Assembly: GCA_036245525.1 (NCBI GenBank)
Contig: BTPG01000004.1
Location: 157,380,158 to 157,444,157 of the forward strand
DNA length: 64,000 nt
Direction of reading: 5' to 3'
Origin: Semisulcospira habei
Taxonomy: Eukaryota > Mollusca > Gastropoda > Semisulcospiridae
This document shows positions 51,898 to 61,927 of this stretch, one piece after another; within the stretch, counting starts at the first letter, position 1, and every line of letters begins with the position of its first letter. Under the pieces are notes generated by a model. It was not told the DNA's origin and did no database searches. It saw only the letters and a program-made list of their open reading frames with translations. Both the position numbers and the translations under genes were made by a program.

Positions 51898-53562
51898 TAT
51901 ACCTAGTCCTGTGAGGCCTATTACCAATGCAGTTCTCTTTGACTCATGTGTGTTTGATGACGGTACTGGTGATGGTACTGGGGCTAGTGCCAGTACAGGT
52001 GTGGGTGCCGGGACTGGGGCTGTTACTGACATTGCTGGCGTTACCAGGGCTGCCTGTACGGGTGGTGATGTTACTGGTGCTGGCATTATTATTGACTGTA
52101 AATGTGTGTTCATTGATTTATTGAGTCCTAATTTCTGATCACGACCAGCGACAATGATTTCATTATTATAATTTGTTATTGTACCCATTTGTAATTGAAG
52201 GTCAGACGGTAACATGTATAACCCGATGCCAACTACAAAGTCAACTTTTGATCTGGCATATCTGAGTACGTCTTGGTAGCGTTGTATGCTTGATGGTAGA
52301 TCGACTGTTGAGTTGATTGAATCTTCTAGATTAGCAAGAAATTGTTTTTGTGCTTCAAATTTACCACTTCCATTCAAAATATTTGACCCCACCCGGGTCT
52401 GCCCTGGGGGACTTGGGTGGGGTTAGGTATTTTTTAGTTCCCAGGGTCACCCTGGTCAGCCCCACAGGGTGGGTTTTTCTCTCTATTCTGGGGCATGTGT
52501 TTCTGTCTACCCTTTGTCCATTCACCTGTATTTGCCTTTTTAAAACTCTCCCTACTGTCTGCACTGCCTGTAGCTCTTGATATTGGATGTGTGTTGCTAA
52601 ATGGTCTTAGCTTTATTTAGGCCCATGTGTTAGGTTTATTTAACGTATTTGACCGGCTGGCGACATACATTCAATGTTCTGTTTCTTTTTTATTTTTTCA
52701 CAAGCAGTGCAGGCACGTCCTGAGAAAGCCTTGTTGCTGTCGGGACGTTAAGCAATGTACAATCAATCAATCAATCAATCAAAATATTTGATTTTGTTAG
52801 TGATTGTGCTCCTAGTAAACACCAGACATATGTTCTGATAGACTCATTGACGCGCTCGACTCCTGCTTGAGTAAACCCGTCAGATTTATCGAAAATAAAT
52901 GTGGTCCAGGCGTTTGACTGTTTCTGCTCTATTGATCCTAACCAGACTTCAGATTTAGATGAGAATGAAGTGTAACCAGGGTAATAATCTTGAGGGTATT
53001 GTCTGTGACTCATAGCATAATACAGTGTACCCATACCGTTGTGATCATCAAGTTTTTGTGTGAAGTCATACCGGGGGCTGATGTTAAATTCATTACAGAT
53101 GCGTTCAAACGCTTTCATATCCATGGGGTTGTTATACCTGTTGAAACTGGATTCAGTTGGTAGTGGTGTATGAAGTTCTGACAGAATACGTCTTAATTGG
53201 TAATATGTGTGGAAACGGTAGACAGACCTAATGAGTCTGTTGGAGTGATTCAAATGGTCTGTGAATGAAACACCACAGCCTGTAGTTGAACATAGTATAG
53301 CAAAGTTAAGTTGGTTTTGAAACATCTGTAGTGGTCTTGATGTCCACTTTCTTGCAGTAGTATCATCTGTTATTGGAGGGTTTAGGTAATGATCAAACGG
53401 ATTCGGTACTTTGACTTGAAATAAATCTTGTTCTGATACAGCAAAATCAAGCTGATTTAGTTGAATTATTTTATGTTCATAAGTAGGTGCAACATTATAT
53501 TTGGCATCTACATTAAATTGAAATGCGTTTGTAGTGGTAATGGTTGGTGATTTAAATTCCAT
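51874..53562 (-). pseudogene. Polinton minor structural protein, interrupted by a SINE
   Basis: The homologue of 5688-6933 without the frameshift seen there. A ~393-bp SINE at 52387-52779 splits it at the codons near the SNIL segment. The C-terminal part has a longer Ala/Pro/Val-rich linker than the other copy and the same TM helix (ALVIGLTGLGILLLYLF). The start at 53562 (MEFKSP) matches the other copy. Confidence 0.75.
52387..52779 (+). mobile_element. ~393-bp SINE, copy 1, with 12-bp target duplication
   Basis: The sequence starts CCCCACCCGGGTCTGCCCTG and ends GTCGGGACGTTAAGCAATGT plus (CAAT)n. It is flanked by CAAAATATTTGA at 52375-52386 and 52780-52791. No tRNA-like head is obvious; the 3' (CAAT)n tail and duplication show target-primed retroposition. 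Copies 2 and 3 lie in the Gypsy pol gene in the opposite orientation. Confidence 0.85.
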
Positions 53563-53589
53563 CATGTTCTTTTTTATGAGATAATAAAA

Positions 53590-54294
53590 ATGTTTATCAC
53601 ATTAACAAATCTTGACACAAGCAAACCAGTGTGGTTAACTAATGGGATTGATAATCGTGATGGTAGCAAAACTGTAGCTATCCATGAAATGTTCTATACA
53701 GTAAAATGGTTTAATATAGAAGACAAAAATTATTATGTAAATCTTGATGGTGTGACTGAAGCTATACCACCTGGGTATTATGACTTTTGTACTATAGCTG
53801 AATGGTTTCAAAGTAAATTTAAAATTAAAGCAACTTTAAATCCAGCTAACCCACTTGTTACATTAGAATTTCCGACACAAAATTGGTTAAAAATCTCAGT
53901 CAGATTTGCATATTTACTTGGATTTTATATTGATGAAGATTGGTATAGAACAGATGATATGGATGAAGCTAATTTTGATATTATAACAATGAAGACAAAA
54001 AAACTTAAAATAACTGGAAAACGCCCTGTCAATTTGTCAGTACATACAGCACTAAATATTCTCTTAAAAGAACTAAACACAACTGAAAATATACACAATG
54101 GTAAGCCATCAACTTTGTTGAGATGCTTACCGACTGGAACTGCTCCCTATTGTGAAAGTGTGGTTGTTAGATTTCCTTTACAGTTTAAGAAATTGGGTTC
54201 CAGTTTCTTTGAGTCACTTTGTATATCTGTAACTAATCAGGATGGCAAACCAGTTCTTATGCATGATTTTAGTGTAGTGTTAGAAGTTAAATAA
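53590..54294 (+). CDS. Polinton penton-like minor capsid candidate (234 aa)
   Basis: Intact homologue of 6958-7668, preceded by the same GATAATAAAA tract. Differences cluster in the N-terminal third, while the C-terminal strands (ESLCISVTNQDGKPVLMHDF) are kept. Both copies being intact fits an essential structural role or recent activity. Confidence 0.6.
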   Translation: MFITLTNLDTSKPVWLTNGIDNRDGSKTVAIHEMFYTVKWFNIEDKNYYVNLDGVTEAIPPGYYDFCTIAEWFQSKFKIKATLNPANPLVTLEFPTQNWLKISVRFAYLLGFYIDEDWYRTDDMDEANFDIITMKTKKLKITGKRPVNLSVHTALNILLKELNTTENIHNGKPSTLLRCLPTGTAPYCESVVVRFPLQFKKLGSSFFESLCISVTNQDGKPVLMHDFSVVLEVK

Positions 54295-54315
54295 TTTTAT
54301 TTTTGTTTATAAAAA

Positions 54316-55191
54316 ATGAGTGGTGGTCCAAAGCCGAGAATCATACCAGTTGCATGTCCGGTAACAGAGTTGAAAGATTTGGCTGATGTACAGGATTTTG
54401 AGAAGGAGGGGGATGTTGGAGAAATATATGGTTTTGAACTTGATTCAAATGGCATGTACAAGAGGAAAGTAATTGTTGACATGAAAGACGGTGAAAGACA
54501 GATTCCTAAACTTGGTCAGCTACGTGATGTTACTGTACCTACTCCACCTGTAAATAATTTGCCCTACAACTTAATACATGTGGGAAATAAGTGGGTGGTT
54601 TCACCTGTACCTGTTCCACCTCCCACAATTGACTGGGACATAAAGATTGAATTTATTAGTCCTTATGTATACACTGATGACGAAGGCGCCTTAGTGTTTA
54701 GGAAGGTTGTTAACTCTGGGCCGCTTATTGTAAGCCTTGTTCCAAGCTTTGCCCCAGACAACAATAGCAGAGATAAACTGAAAGTTGAAAATTATGAGAG
54801 ACGGCGGTATCTTCTTACAACTAGAAAGGGTAGATCAGATACTTCTGTTGTGTTTATGCCAGCAAGCTTTGTCGTGGCTAGAGAAGCGACAATAGTATTT
54901 GAAATTATCATGAAATCTGTAGCTTCTGCAAAAGAGGCAAATATTGCACAGGGAATAAAACTTACATGGGATGAAACAGTATCAGAATCATCAAAGGTCT
55001 TTATTGCTATTACAAAAAATGTTGATGTTATTAATGTTTCGAGCAGTATTCCCGCTATCAAGGTGGTGGTTGACAAAACAACTTTTGTTCGTCTAAGTTA
55101 CATAAACCTTGAACACATTGATCTTGTTTCATTTTATTATGCCAGCAAATTATATACTTTTGAAGAGTTGCAAGATGTAATTGCTGATTAA
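54316..55191 (+). CDS. Polinton conserved structural-block protein (291 aa)
   Basis: Intact homologue of 7689-8567. The acidic N terminus and central Pro-rich linker are nearly identical. The region around residues 175-195 (KGRSDTSVVFMPASFVVA) varies more, as an exposed loop might. No function is recognised. Confidence 0.6.
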   Translation: MSGGPKPRIIPVACPVTELKDLADVQDFEKEGDVGEIYGFELDSNGMYKRKVIVDMKDGERQIPKLGQLRDVTVPTPPVNNLPYNLIHVGNKWVVSPVPVPPPTIDWDIKIEFISPYVYTDDEGALVFRKVVNSGPLIVSLVPSFAPDNNSRDKLKVENYERRRYLLTTRKGRSDTSVVFMPASFVVAREATIVFEIIMKSVASAKEANIAQGIKLTWDETVSESSKVFIAITKNVDVINVSSSIPAIKVVVDKTTFVRLSYINLEHIDLVSFYYASKLYTFEELQDVIAD

Positions 55192-55217
55192 ATAAAAAAA
55201 TATTTGACAATAAAAAA

Positions 55218-56030
55218 ATGGTAAAATTCTATCCAATACTACCAACGCTTGAGCCGACTGAAACAAATGTGACGACTAAAACAACGCTTGCACCTGATCC
55301 ACATGCGACAGCTGTACCAATTGCATCAGATAAAACATTACAGGCAGACGCATTCAGATTAAATAATATTACAGAAGCTTTGAAATATTTGGAAGGAGAA
55401 GAAGCGAAATATTCACGGTGCAAAAGACGGTATAAGACCGTTTTTAATTCTGTTCAAAACACTTCTATGGCTATTGGTGCAGTTTCAGCTGGATGTTCTG
55501 TAGGGGGTATTGTATTGATTTCAACTGGAATTGGAAGTTTAATTGGCGTTGGCCTTGAAGGAGCTAGCATTGCCACAGGTCTGGCATGCTTTGGTTTGGA
55601 GGCCATAAACAAGAGATTTCACACTAAATTACAAAAACATGAAGCATTGAGTACGCTGGCGGGTGCAAAACTCAGTAGTTTAAAACTTATTATCAGTAAA
55701 GCGTTGCAGGACAATTTTATTGATGACAATGAATTTAAGAGAGTGCAAGACGATTTAAATAACTACAAACAACTGAAATCTGAAATACAAAATAAGATGC
55801 GTAGTCAATCTCCCGTGAATGTTGAAGAACTAAAGGCCAGTTTTTTTAGAGAGGGGAAAACAGATCGGAATTCAGGAAACCACGGAAAAATTACAAAATC
55901 TTTTAAACAAATAAAAATCAGATTTGGTAATTGTTTATTATTTTTTCATTACACTTCGCAAAGAGATGACATGTCACTTGCGCCTAACTATTTAACCCCA
56001 TCAGCTCCACCACCGCCAGACTATTACTAA
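55218..56030 (+). CDS. Polinton two-TM protein fused in frame to the late-domain peptide
   Basis: The first ~210 residues match 8597-9292. After NVEELKASFF one extra base relative to Polinton-A changes the frame, the old stop is lost, and translation runs through to LTPSAPPPPDYY, the late-domain peptide that is separate in Polinton-A. The fusion would place PSAP and PPDY at the C terminus of a membrane protein. The change lies beside a run of seven T (GTTTTTTTAG). An internal ATG at 55971 could still start the peptide alone (19 residues). Confidence 0.6.
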   Translation: MVKFYPILPTLEPTETNVTTKTTLAPDPHATAVPIASDKTLQADAFRLNNITEALKYLEGEEAKYSRCKRRYKTVFNSVQNTSMAIGAVSAGCSVGGIVLISTGIGSLIGVGLEGASIATGLACFGLEAINKRFHTKLQKHEALSTLAGAKLSSLKLIISKALQDNFIDDNEFKRVQDDLNNYKQLKSEIQNKMRSQSPVNVEELKASFFREGKTDRNSGNHGKITKSFKQIKIRFGNCLLFFHYTSQRDDMSLAPNYLTPSAPPPPDYY

Positions 56031-57627
56031 AAAAAAGTTTTTTTGTTGTCCTTGTATCTTGTCAAATCTGCCCGAGTAAGTTGTGACTTAAGTCAGGAAC
56101 TTACAATTTGTTATGTTTAAGTTCTTATAAGTTTTTGACTTAAGTCACTTATAACTAATTTATAGGAACTTAAAGAGTTACCTGTAAAGTTATTTGGTAT
56201 TATTTGACAGTTATAACTGACTTTGGAAATTTCTTATCAAGTATCTGTAGGTTATCAATTGTTATCAATTTTGTTTGGTTTGTTTGTGTGGTTATTATTT
56301 AAATAATTATGTTTTTGGGGTATTGGCACATTTTGGCACATAGACAATGGTAAAAATGTTCTTGGAATGTCTTTTTTTTTCTATCTCTAACAGGCATACA
56401 TACATACACGCACACATACACACATACAGACACACATGCACTCACACATGCACAGACCCGCATTTCATGATCGCATGAGCTCCACATAGTTCACAGACTT
56501 GTAAACAAAATCACGGCATGCATGCACAGATTAAAGCTGATATAATATCATATGAGCCATGGGTTATTAAAATAAACTTTTTTTTTAAACAAAAGTCCCT
56601 CTGTTTATCCATTCCCCAATCGGCCTTTTCAAGAGGGTGTCACACATGCCCCCTTGAAGAGGCATTGGGGAATGGATTGGCGTTCCGTCGCCCAGATGGG
56701 ACAAGGAAGGAAGGACGGACAGACAGACAGACAGACAGACACACACACCCCACCCCACCCCTTACCCCCTTTCCCTTCCCCTTTTCCCCCTTATTCCCCC
56801 CTTTTTTTACCCGGGCGCGCACAATTTATTTTTATTTGCCGGCCTAGTAATTTGTTTACTATAGGTCCTACAGCTAATTATTTATTTGTCCGGACTTATT
56901 TTGGGTCTAATTATTAGGGATTCGTCACTCCCCAGATGGGGCCTCAAAGACGAGTTATTTACGAAACGAAAGAATTTGAGACCCAGAGGAGATTCGAACC
57001 CATATCACACACGTAAGAATAAATTGCCCCCAGATTTTCTCTTAGGTGTGTGACATGCGGCCGAAATCACCCCAGCCACCGGCGGTGGCCGAGAGAGGCA
57101 GTTATTCTGGGGGCTTATAACTATAATCAATTCGTTGTGAAATCACCGGAACTAGATGATCGATTTTTACAGGTATGTAGCGTGTTTACCGGGCTAATAA
57201 TACAGCCGATTGAGCCGGGCAGGGGCTAAAAACATTATTATTAGACAAATTAGTGTTGTTTTAGTGGGTTGATGCAGTGTTTTTAATTAGAAATGATAGT
57301 AATTTTGTATCTTTTCTCAGTAATGAGCGACGAAAGCGGTAAGCAGGCCATATATTATGATTTCAAAGGGAAGTAATTGCTTCATGTTGTTGCATGTGCA
57401 GTGTCTGTGTGTAAAATTGACAAAGTGTGTGTATATAAGGCTATTTATTAAGCAGATTTGGTTGCTCTTATTTCGATTGAGAAAATAGACCTAGTGAGTG
57501 TGTATATCATTGATTTTTACTGGCGTAAGCGCGCGCGTGTGTGTGTGTGTGTGTGCGATCGCCGTTATCGGGAATTTCCACAACGCATGGCACATCGGGC
57601 TTAGGCTAGGCGGCAAGGCGCCGTGAT
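56031..57627. other. Polinton-B right noncoding region
   Basis: No gene is recognised in this ~1.6 kb, against ~0.3 kb in Polinton-A, so later insertions are likely. It holds (CA)n at 56395-56455, a hairpin at about 56603-56685 (CCATTCCCCAAT pairs with ATTGGGGAATGG), (ACAG)n at 56717-56740, a polymerase III B-box-like GGGTTCGAATC on the minus strand near 56993-57003, and (GT)n at 57535-57556. Confidence 0.55.
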
Positions 57628-57918
57628 CAATAAGTACGCATTCATTCAGAATGAACACGCATACATCGTTGAGATACTGTTTAGCTCTGGTGCAGTGGGT
57701 GATGCTTATAGAGATTAAACAATGTATTTTCCAAAAGAACCAAATTTATTTACGCCGCATTGACAAACTTGCGTTTATTTGAAATCACTGGGGTGAATTA
57801 AAGATGGGGTGGCGGTCGCGTAGTAAATGGAGGGGACATTGTCAAAATGTCGCGATTTTTGTGACTAATGCAGCGTTAATGAATTTGGTGCTTTTGGAAA
57901 ATACATTGTTTAATCTCT
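57628..57918 (-). repeat. Polinton-B right terminal inverted repeat with 209-bp palindrome
   Basis: The inverted partner of 35106-35397. The outer 209 bases (57710-57918) form a palindrome with the same arms and loop as on the left, with only a few substitutions between the two ends. Confidence 0.9.
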
Positions 57919-57924
57919 ATAGAA
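57919..57924 (+). other. Polinton-B target-site duplication, right copy
   Basis: ATAGAA, identical to 35100-35105, after which the Gypsy pol frame resumes. Confidence 0.9.
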
Positions 57925-58484
57925 TCCCGCTTCAAGATAGAGAGATTGTTGACAAGGCTCTAGAAGAGATGTTACAGGCAGGTGTGATAAGACGTTCTCA
58001 GTCCCCATGGTCTTTTAGTTTAGTGATTGTATCCAAGAAGGATGGGTCGAAACGTTTATGTGTTGACTTTAGAAAACTGAATGAGGTTACAAAGAAAACA
58101 TCGTACCCACTACCGCTGATAGATGACATTTTGTCACTGCTTGGAAAGGCCAAGTATTTTACCAGTCTGGACCTTAAGTCGGGATACTGGCAGGTCAAGA
58201 TGGCGGATCAGGAGAGTAGGGATAGAGTAGCATTTGCATGCCACAAGGGATTATTCGAATTCACAAAAATGCCTTTTGGTTTGGTGGGAGCACCGGGATT
58301 GTTCATGATGCTTATGAATATCGTGCTAGCCGGTTTAGAAAGTTTTGCCTGTGCCTATCTCGATGACATTTTGATCTTCTCAGAAACAATAGAAGACCAT
58401 CTGTGTCACCTTCAGACAGTCTTTGATCGATTGAGACAGCATGACCTGAAGCTGAAACTCAAGAAGTGTCAGTTCTTTGAGGAA
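57925..58484 (+). pseudogene. pol: Gypsy reverse transcriptase, piece after Polinton-B
   Basis: The RT core is clear: VIVSKKDGSKRLCVDFRKLN, SLDLKSGYWQVKM, MPFGLVGAPGLFM and the catalytic AYLDDILIFS (YxDD). The frame is open until the SINE at 58485. The Met codons upstream in the terminal repeat are not part of this gene. Confidence 0.9.
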
Positions 58485-58866
58485 TGATTGATTGTACATT
58501 GCTTAACGTCCCGACAGCAACAAGGCTTTCTCAGGACGTGCCTGCACTGCTTGTGAAAAAAAAACTAAACAGAAAATTGAATGTATGTCGCCAGCCGGTC
58601 AAATACGTTAAATAAACCTACAACATGGGGCCTAAATAAAGCTAAGACCATTTAGCAACACACATCCAATATCAAGAGCTACAGGCAGTGCAGACAGTAG
58701 GGAGAGTTTTAAAAAGGCAAATAAAGGTGAATGGACAAAGGGTAGACAGAAACACATGCCCCAGAATAGAGAGAAAAACCCACCCTGTGGGGCTGACCAG
58801 GGTGACCCTGGGAACTAAAAAATACCTAACCCCACCCAAGTCCCCCAGGGCAGACCCGGGTGGGGG
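58485..58866 (-). mobile_element. ~382-bp SINE, copy 2, in Gypsy RT
   Basis: Reverse orientation: (ATTG)n tail at the left, GGCAGACCCGGGTGGGG at the right. It interrupts RT just after the KCQFF segment. A clear target duplication is not visible, only a possible short GAA/AAGAA match. Confidence 0.8.
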
Positions 58867-60082
58867 TAAGAAACCAAATACTTAGGGTTTGTCATTAGTA
58901 ACCAGGGGATAAAACCGGATGAGGAAAAGGTAAAAGTCATTAGGGCTATGGCGGCTCCGACCTGTGTCAGAGAGTGCCGTTCGTTCATTGGTATGATTGG
59001 GTTTTACCGGAAAATGATTCCTAATTTCTCCCAGATGGCTGAACCAATCATAGCACTGACACGAAAGTATGCGAGATTCAGTTGGACAGAGGAATGCCAG
59101 AAAGCGTTTGATTTGATGAAGGAGACGTTAGCCGTAGCGCCAGTGTTAGCCTATCCAGATACACGGCGTCCGTACATCCTTTACACGGATGCCAGCGACA
59201 CATGTGTGGGGGCATGTCTCGCGCAAAAATGCGATGAGGATTCAGACATTTCCCCAGGCGCAAAGGTAGAAAGACCTATCTACTTTCTATCCCATAAACT
59301 TAGTACTAGCCAAAGAAAATGGTCGACAATAGAGAAAGAGGCTTTTGCGATCCATTATGCGCTTCAAAAGCTAAATCACTATTTGCATAATGCGGAGTTT
59401 GTAATCCGCACGGATCACATGCCTCTTAAGTATTTGCTTAATTCACCAATGCAAAATAAGAAGGTGCAGATGTGGGCCCTAGGCATTTCAGGATATAATT
59501 GTACGATTGAATATATCCCAGGTCCCCAAAATGTTTTGGCAGACTTACTGTCCAGAATGCCGAGTGGTACTCACATGCCAGAGCATGAGGAAGAAGTAGA
59601 GGTAACCAGAGAGGTCAATGACAATGCTTTTGTCATTGGAGTCATAAACTCCAACCAATTCACCCCCAAGCAGTTCGCTAGTTGTACAGTAAGGGCAGGG
59701 TGTGACGAGAAGCTGGAAAAAGTTGATCTTCCAGGGTTTGATATTATTGAGGAACAGGAGAAGGATTCTGAAATAGTGCGCTTAAAGGACTTATTGATTA
59801 GTGAACAAGGAACTATGACAGTCAATAGGAGATACATGCTGATAGAGGATGTTCTATATTTCTTGTCTCATCCTGATGATGAACCAGTAGCCAGATTGTA
59901 TGTTCCGTCTCACTTGGTAGAGTACGTAGTCAGACAGTACCATGACGAAAATGGTCACTTAGGAATAGACAAGACGCATGACACAGTCAGTAGAAAGTAT
60001 TACTGGCCTAACATGTACAAACAACTGTATGAATATGTTAGTGGGTGTGTCATCTGTCAGTCTAGAGTGTTACAAAAGAAAA
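58867..60082 (+). pseudogene. pol: Gypsy RT thumb, RNase H and integrase zinc finger
   Basis: RT connection (RSFIGMIGFYRKMIPNFS) is followed by RNase H with ILYTDASDTCVGACLAQ, EKEAFAIHYALQKLNHY and VIRTDHMPLKYL. The integrase HHCC finger follows (HENGHLGIDKTHD, then CVICQS). The frame is open until the short LINE-tail insertion at 60083. Confidence 0.9.
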
Positions 60083-60143
60083 TTTGGTTAGTTAGTTATT
60101 TGGGTTTAACGCCGAGCAGGCGACTAAGGCCATCTCACGGCGG
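60083..60143 (-). mobile_element. ~61-bp retroposed Nimb LINE tail with 12-bp target duplication
   Basis: Reverse orientation of the tail unit, flanked by TACAAAAGAAAA at 60071-60082 and 60144-60155. It disrupts the Gypsy integrase between zinc finger and catalytic core. Confidence 0.85.
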
Positions 60144-61157
60144 TACAAAAGAAAAGGGCCCCCGTACAGGAAATGGACATTCCTCCATACCCATTCGCAA
60201 AGTTGTCATTGGACTTGGCAGGTCCGTTTGACCGCTCCCTTAGCGGGAATCGCTATGTCATAGCATTTATCTGTCATCTGACAGGTTGGGTAGAGGCGTT
60301 CCCTGTACCAGATAAAACGCCGCAGTCAGTGGTACAGCTGCTCGTAGAAGAAATTCTACCCAGACATGGCTGTCCATTGCAGATAGTATCAGACAATGGA
60401 TCTGAGAATGTGAATAGGGTTATGGCAGAAACGCTGGCAGAACTGAACATAGATCATGTCACGACCAGTCTTTATCATCCACAGTCCAATGCTAAGGTCG
60501 AACGTTTCCATAGAACTTTTAACGACATTCTGTCCAAAAAGATACAAGAGGATTTTTCGACATGGGACGTGCATATTAACCAGGTACTAGCAGCTTATAG
60601 GGTTTGTGTTTCGGAAACTACGCAGGAATCTCCTTTCTTTTTACTGTACGGTCGCGATCCAGTGCTACCGTTAGATAACATCCTTAGACCCCGAAGAAAA
60701 TACGCTGGTGAAGATTTTCACAAGATAGCGCTTGAGCAGCAACACAAGGCCTTCACCCAGGTGTATCGGCGAATTAAGAAAGCACAGAAGAAGGGGGCTA
60801 AGTATGCTAATAGAGGTGTACAGCCTGTCGAGATTAAGGTCGGTGACCCAGTGTACCTTCGTAATCACCGTAGACACAATAAGTTAGACAGTAAGTGGAG
60901 GTCGCACTATAGAGTGGTGGAACAATTGTCGCCTGTCACATTCAGGGTACGACATCAACTAGATGGCACTGAGGTCAGTTCACATGCTGAACACTTGCGG
61001 ATAGCCAAAATTAGCGAGTGGCCTATTCCAAAAGCCAGGGGGAGAACATTACGTAAAGCCACACAGGTTGTAGCTCCAGAATCATCCGATAGCGACAGTG
61101 ACGATGCAGTAGGGCAAGAGAACGCACGAGACAGACTGACTAGGGGGGTGCGAAAAG
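60144..61157 (+). pseudogene. pol: Gypsy integrase catalytic core and C-terminal domain
   Basis: The DDE core shows its first Asp in KLSLDLAGPFDRS, its second in QIVSDNGSENVNR, and its Glu in HPQSNAKVERFHRTF. A GPY/F-like region with DPVYLRNHRRHNKLDSKW and FRVRHQLDGTEV follows. The acidic tail (ESSDSDSDDAV) is cut by SINE copy 3 at 61158. Confidence 0.9.
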
Positions 61158-61543
61158 ATTGATTGATTGTACATTGCTTAACGTCCCGACAGCAACAAGG
61201 CTTTCTCAGGACGTGCCTGCACTGCTTTTGAAAAAAAAAAAAAAAACAGAATATTGAATGTATGTCGCCAGCCGGTACACTACGTTAAATAAACCTACAA
61301 CATGGGGCCTAAATAATGCTAAAACCATTTGGCAACACACATCCAATATCAAGAGCTACAGGCAGTGCAGACAGTAGGAAGAGTTTTAAAAAGGCAAATA
61401 CAGATTAATGGACCTCGGGTAGACAGAAACACATGCCCCAGAATAGAAAGGAAAACCCACCCTGTGGGGCTGACCAGGGTGACCCTGGGAACTAAAAAGT
61501 ACCTAACCCCACCCAAGTCCCCCAGGGCAGACCCGGGTGGGGT
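61158..61543 (-). mobile_element. ~386-bp SINE, copy 3, with 13-bp target duplication
   Basis: Same family and orientation as copy 2. GGGGTGCGAAAAG flanks it at 61145-61157 and 61544-61556. Confidence 0.85.
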
Positions 61544-61556
61544 GGGGTGCGAAAAG

Positions 61557-61798
61557 AGCGTGAGAATTCTTCATCCGAGGAGGACGTTCCGTTAATGGAG
61601 TTAAGAAAGCGCCTAAAGACAAGAGAGAAAAGATCTCTCTCAGCAGTAAACGTTAGTTGTAGCAAGGGCACATCAGACAGTTCTGATGATGGGGAGATCG
61701 ACGACAATCGTTCGATTCAGCCTAGTTTACAGACTAATGGGGTTAGGGAAATTCTTGAAGCGATACTGACTCTTCTGCCAAAGAAGGCTTCAAATTAG
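61557..61798 (+). pseudogene. pol: Gypsy pol C-terminal tail
   Basis: The Ser/Glu-rich frame (NSSSEEDVPLMELRKRL) resumes after SINE copy 3 and stops at TAG 61796-61798. It is probably the end of the Pol polyprotein. Confidence 0.6.
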
Positions 61799-61927
61799 AA
61801 ATGCGACTCTCAGACGGTATCTGGGAGAGGACTATTGTAATGTGTAAATCATGAAGCATGATTTGAGTTTTGTCAGAGACAGTGGTGTAAGTCTCTGGTG
61901 ATATCTCGTACTGCAGACAACAACAAG

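Larger units (their letters stand above)
35106..57918. mobile_element. Polinton-B (Maverick), both ends present, nested in Gypsy pol
   Basis: The element has ~290-bp terminal inverted repeats starting AG and ending CT, a 6-bp target duplication, a protein-primed type B polymerase, integrase, packaging ATPase, capsid candidate and membrane/structural genes. It is 22.8 kb, of which 6.9 kb is a later TIR-type insertion and about 0.4 kb a SINE. Polymerase, capsid, coiled-coil, the 154-aa gene and the minor structural gene are broken, so it is inactive. I could not find an adenain-like protease. Confidence 0.95.

Noticed and set aside
57804..57917. Polinton terminal repeat as start of the Gypsy reverse transcriptase ORF
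   Set aside because: The frame is open by chance; the Met lies in the Polinton terminal repeat and the real pol gene resumes after the target duplication.
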